A stretch of DNA of 8,788 nt from JBDKTK01 sp039680225. GTDB lineage: Bacteria > Desulfobacterota > Syntrophia > Syntrophales > UBA4778. Positions 6,933 to 8,788 of this stretch are shown here, piece after piece. Below the pieces are notes generated by a model. It ran no database searches. It was not told the DNA's origin and worked only from the letters and a program-made list of their open reading frames with translations. Position 1 is the stretch's first letter, and each line of letters opens with the position of its first letter. The translations under genes and the position numbers were made by a program. The DNA is taken from assembly GCA_039680225.1 (NCBI GenBank), contig JBDKTK010000285.1, positions 1-8,788 on the forward strand, written 5' to 3'.

Positions 6933-7373
6933 AAAAAAAATCCCGGAAAGGATCGGGAGCAGGAAAGATCCCAATACGAATGCGGGCCCAAAGCTTGTTC
7001 GACAGATTATTTCGCCTGCGGGGGCTCCCAGGCCGGAAATGATCCGGGCTGGATCCGGGCCTCCGGCCCTTTGGCCAAACCTTAATACAATATATCCAAT
7101 GGATGATTATTGCGGGAAAAACCAATTCATTTTTTATTACAAGCCGGATGATATAAATATAAGGCGCACACTGATTTTCAGCCGCGCAAACCCTGATATT
7201 CGGGCACGCAATTGGAGTAAGGATTCTCCAATCCATTATGGGCCTTGTTCGAGGGTCATTCCGCAAACATCCAATGCTTCTTGACATTTAGAAGATATCG
7301 GAATATCAGAGCGCCTGACATCGACCTTTCAGGCAGAAGAGAAGTGCAGAAATATGATGGGCAGGGCTGATCA
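6933..7373. other. Intergenic region between divergent kinase and sigma-54 activator genes
   Basis: About 440 bp without a supported gene. The half nearest the kinase (6933-7080) is GC-rich and continues the kinase frame without a stop up to a TAA at about 7108-7110, encoding a hydrophobic stretch, so it may be coding. It includes a short direct repeat, GATCCGGGC at 7041-7049 and 7052-7060. The part from about 7081 to 7260 is more AT-rich. A minus-strand TATATT at 7094-7089 could be a -10 for the kinase, but its -35 is poor. An inverted repeat ATTGGAG (7211-7217) / CTCCAAT (7226-7232) with an 8-base loop lies mid-region without a T-tail. The plus-strand promoter at 7281-7309 is listed separately. 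I see no tRNA, structured RNA or transposon remnant. Confidence 0.6.
7281..7309 (+). promoter_or_regulatory. Sigma-70-type promoter of the sigma-54 activator gene, with palindrome over -10
   Basis: A perfect TTGACA (7281-7286) is separated by 17 bp from TATCAG (7304-7309, 4 of 6). The predicted start is near 7316, giving a leader of about 58 bases to the ATG at 7374. A short inverted repeat, GATAT (7294-7298) / ATATC (7303-7307) with a 4-base loop, overlaps the -10, a place where a repressor or the regulator itself could act. This is the best promoter match in the window. Confidence 0.55.
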
Positions 7374-8788
7374 ATGAACGTGGCAGATATAGTAATTCCC
7401 ATAGGACCGCTTTCCCCGGACACTACGATCGGGGCTGCCCTGTCCCTTATGCATTCAAAAGGCGCGGATATGGCCCCCGTGACAGACTCGTCAGGCCGCC
7501 TGATGGGCGCCGTCACCCGCAAGGATTTGTTTTCAGCCCTGTGCGTCGGGGCTTTCATGACAACGACCGTCGCCGCCCGGATTACAAAGGACCCTCACAG
7601 GGTTTCTGCAGGAGATGAGCTGTTCGGAATTCCTGCCTCATCAGTGCCAGCCCTCGTCTTTGACATAGACGGGACACTGGCCGGGGTAATGTCCCTGGAG
7701 GGCTATTCGACCGGCCTGAGGGAGTGCCTGACGGAATTCCGCGACCAGGTTTCCTCGATCATGAACTCCGCGGAAAGCGGCATCCTCGCCGTTGACGTGA
7801 ACGGCTTCATAATCATGGCAAACCGCATGGCAGAGGACCTGCTCGGCCTGGAGAAAACAAATTACATGGGACGCCACATCCTCGATATCGTCCCGAACAC
7901 CCGGCTGCTGGACATCATAAAATCCGGGAAAACTCTGACCGGCCAAAAATTCGAGGGCAAAGTGCCTTTTCTCGTCAATTACGCGCCGGTCATCCGCGAC
8001 GGCAAAGTCACAGGCGCGGTCGGCATCTTCCATAATATTTCGAATGTCGAAAATATCTCCGAGGAACTCGGGGTCGTCAAGGGCCTCAACAGGGAGCTCG
8101 AGGCGATCATCCATTCCTCCTACGATGGCATCTGGATCACCGACGGCGACGGGCGCGTGCTGGACATCAACGAGGCCTACGAGCGGATCACGGGCATTCG
8201 GGCAAAAGAAGTCATCGGCCGCACGATGCATGAGCTTGTTGAAGAAGGCTACTTCGACCAGTCCGTGACGGTCCTGGTCATGAAAGAACTCAGGAGCATC
8301 ACCATTAACCAGACCGTCAAGGGCAAGAAACAGATCCTCGTTACCGGCAACCCCATCTTCGGCCCCGACGGCAGGCTGTTCCGGGTCGTCACGAACGTCC
8401 GCGACATAACGGAGCTCGTCAATCTCCAGGAACAGCTTACGCATGAAAAAGAGCAGGCTCTGAAATACAAGACGGAGCTCACCCATTTGCGTTCCCTGCA
8501 GATCAGCAATTCGGAGATGGTGTTCCGCAGCAAGCAGATGACCCAGGTAGTGGAGCTTGCCAGGAAGATGGCCGATGTTGATTCCACCCTGCTCATAACC
8601 GGCGAGTCCGGGACCGGAAAGGAACTTGTCGCCAAGATCGTCCACAGGCAGGGCAAGGGCGACGGCAGCCCTTTCATCAGCATCAACTGCGCCGCCATCC
8701 CGGAGCAGTTGCTGGAGTCGGAACTTTTCGGCTATGAGGGAGGGGCTTTCACCGGCGCCAAGAAGGAGGGGAAACCCGGGCTTTTCGA
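7374..8788 (+). CDS. Sigma-54-dependent transcriptional activator, CBS-PAS-PAS-AAA+ (partial, runs off the right edge)
   Basis: The frame is open from the ATG at 7374 to the window end: 471 complete codons and two bases, no stop. Domains: an N-terminal CBS domain (about 2-57, with the typical APVTDSSGRLMGAVTRKDL), a second, shortened CBS-like half (about 62-115), PAS1 (about 122-225), PAS2 (about 240-348), a short coiled linker (350-375), then the start of the sigma-54 AAA+ domain (from about 380) with Walker A GESGTGKE (410-417) and the sigma-54-contacting GAFTGA loop (457-462). Known: such proteins remodel RNA polymerase-sigma-54 at -24/-12 promoters using ATP; CBS domains usually bind adenosyl ligands and PAS domains small ligands or cofactors. 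Walker B, arginine finger and the DNA-binding domain lie beyond the edge. The start has an AGGG seven bases upstream and an in-frame TGA at 7368-7370. There is no receiver domain, so it is not the direct partner of the adjacent kinase. Targets are unknown. Confidence 0.95.
   Translation, partial: MNVADIVIPIGPLSPDTTIGAALSLMHSKGADMAPVTDSSGRLMGAVTRKDLFSALCVGAFMTTTVAARITKDPHRVSAGDELFGIPASSVPALVFDIDGTLAGVMSLEGYSTGLRECLTEFRDQVSSIMNSAESGILAVDVNGFIIMANRMAEDLLGLEKTNYMGRHILDIVPNTRLLDIIKSGKTLTGQKFEGKVPFLVNYAPVIRDGKVTGAVGIFHNISNVENISEELGVVKGLNRELEAIIHSSYDGIWITDGDGRVLDINEAYERITGIRAKEVIGRTMHELVEEGYFDQSVTVLVMKELRSITINQTVKGKKQILVTGNPIFGPDGRLFRVVTNVRDITELVNLQEQLTHEKEQALKYKTELTHLRSLQISNSEMVFRSKQMTQVVELARKMADVDSTLLITGESGTGKELVAKIVHRQGKGDGSPFISINCAAIPEQLLESELFGYEGGAFTGAKKEGKPGLF

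Noticed and set aside
7202..7217. Possible -24/-12 sigma-54 promoter (GGGCACG followed by TTGGAG).
   Set aside because: The -24 GG is present, but the -12 position reads GA rather than GC at the required spacing, so the invariant element is missing.
7039..7284. 81-codon plus-strand open frame in the kinase-activator intergenic region.
   Set aside because: No ribosome site, no recognisable domain, and it spans both GC-rich and AT-rich DNA; not supported as a gene.
7650..7690. The string LVFDIDGTLAG in the activator looks exactly like HAD phosphatase motif I (DxDGT).
   Set aside because: It lies in a beta-strand/turn position of a CBS-like half, no other HAD motifs follow, and there is no room for a HAD domain before the first PAS domain. 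A coincidental match is the better explanation.
7641..8645. Long 334-codon minus-strand open frame opposite the sigma-54 activator gene.
   Set aside because: It is an antisense shadow of a clearly coding plus-strand frame with CBS, PAS and AAA+ motifs; GC-rich codon use removes stops on the opposite strand. The shadow has no recognisable family and no ribosome site was identified.

Overview
The window is a stretch of ordinary GC-rich bacterial chromosome with six complete genes and one gene cut by the right edge. The gene set is a KDO-pathway arabinose-5-phosphate isomerase, a DUF374 acyltransferase, a type II NADH dehydrogenase-like flavoprotein, an RdgC-like protein and sigma-54/PAS/GAF signalling proteins. 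Together with palindromic intergenic repeats of the 'ATTCCCGG...CCGGGAATCCAG' kind, it fits a Gram-negative anaerobe or syntroph of the former Deltaproteobacteria (Desulfobacterota). That placement is inferred from protein flavour, not from a marker gene.

Left part (1-1838): a repeat copy (1-60) lies downstream of a minus-strand yjbQ-type gene (98-517). This gene diverges from kdsD (646-1644) across a 128-bp intergenic region carrying a perfect minus-strand TATAAT and two small palindromes. kdsD ends in a clear intrinsic terminator (1671-1698). A second copy of the repeat (about 1741-1800) follows in the convergent gap.

Middle (1839-5141): a minus-strand DUF374/LPLAT-type acyltransferase (1839-2600) diverges from an NDH-2-like quinone oxidoreductase (2710-3933). 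An RdgC-like gene follows on the plus strand with its own promoter and ribosome site (4080-5141). The envelope genes (kdsD, acyltransferase) sit near each other but convergently, so they are not one operon.

Right part (5142-8788): a minus-strand PAS-GAF-HisKA_3 histidine kinase (5142-6932) has a stop codon directly abutting the rdgC stop. About 440 bp, partly non-coding, separates it from a divergent gene for a CBS-PAS-PAS-AAA+ sigma-54 activator. That gene starts at 7374 and runs off the end at 8788, so its AAA+ domain is incomplete and its DNA-binding domain is not visible.

Each gene apparently has its own transcription unit, and no multi-gene operon is visible. The kinase has no response regulator in the window. 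I found no convincing evidence of a new multi-gene system. The best leads are the sensory architecture of the sigma-54 activator with its shortened second CBS half, the hydrophobic open frame upstream of the kinase start, the repeat pair, and the palindromes on the yjbQ and sigma-54-gene promoters.
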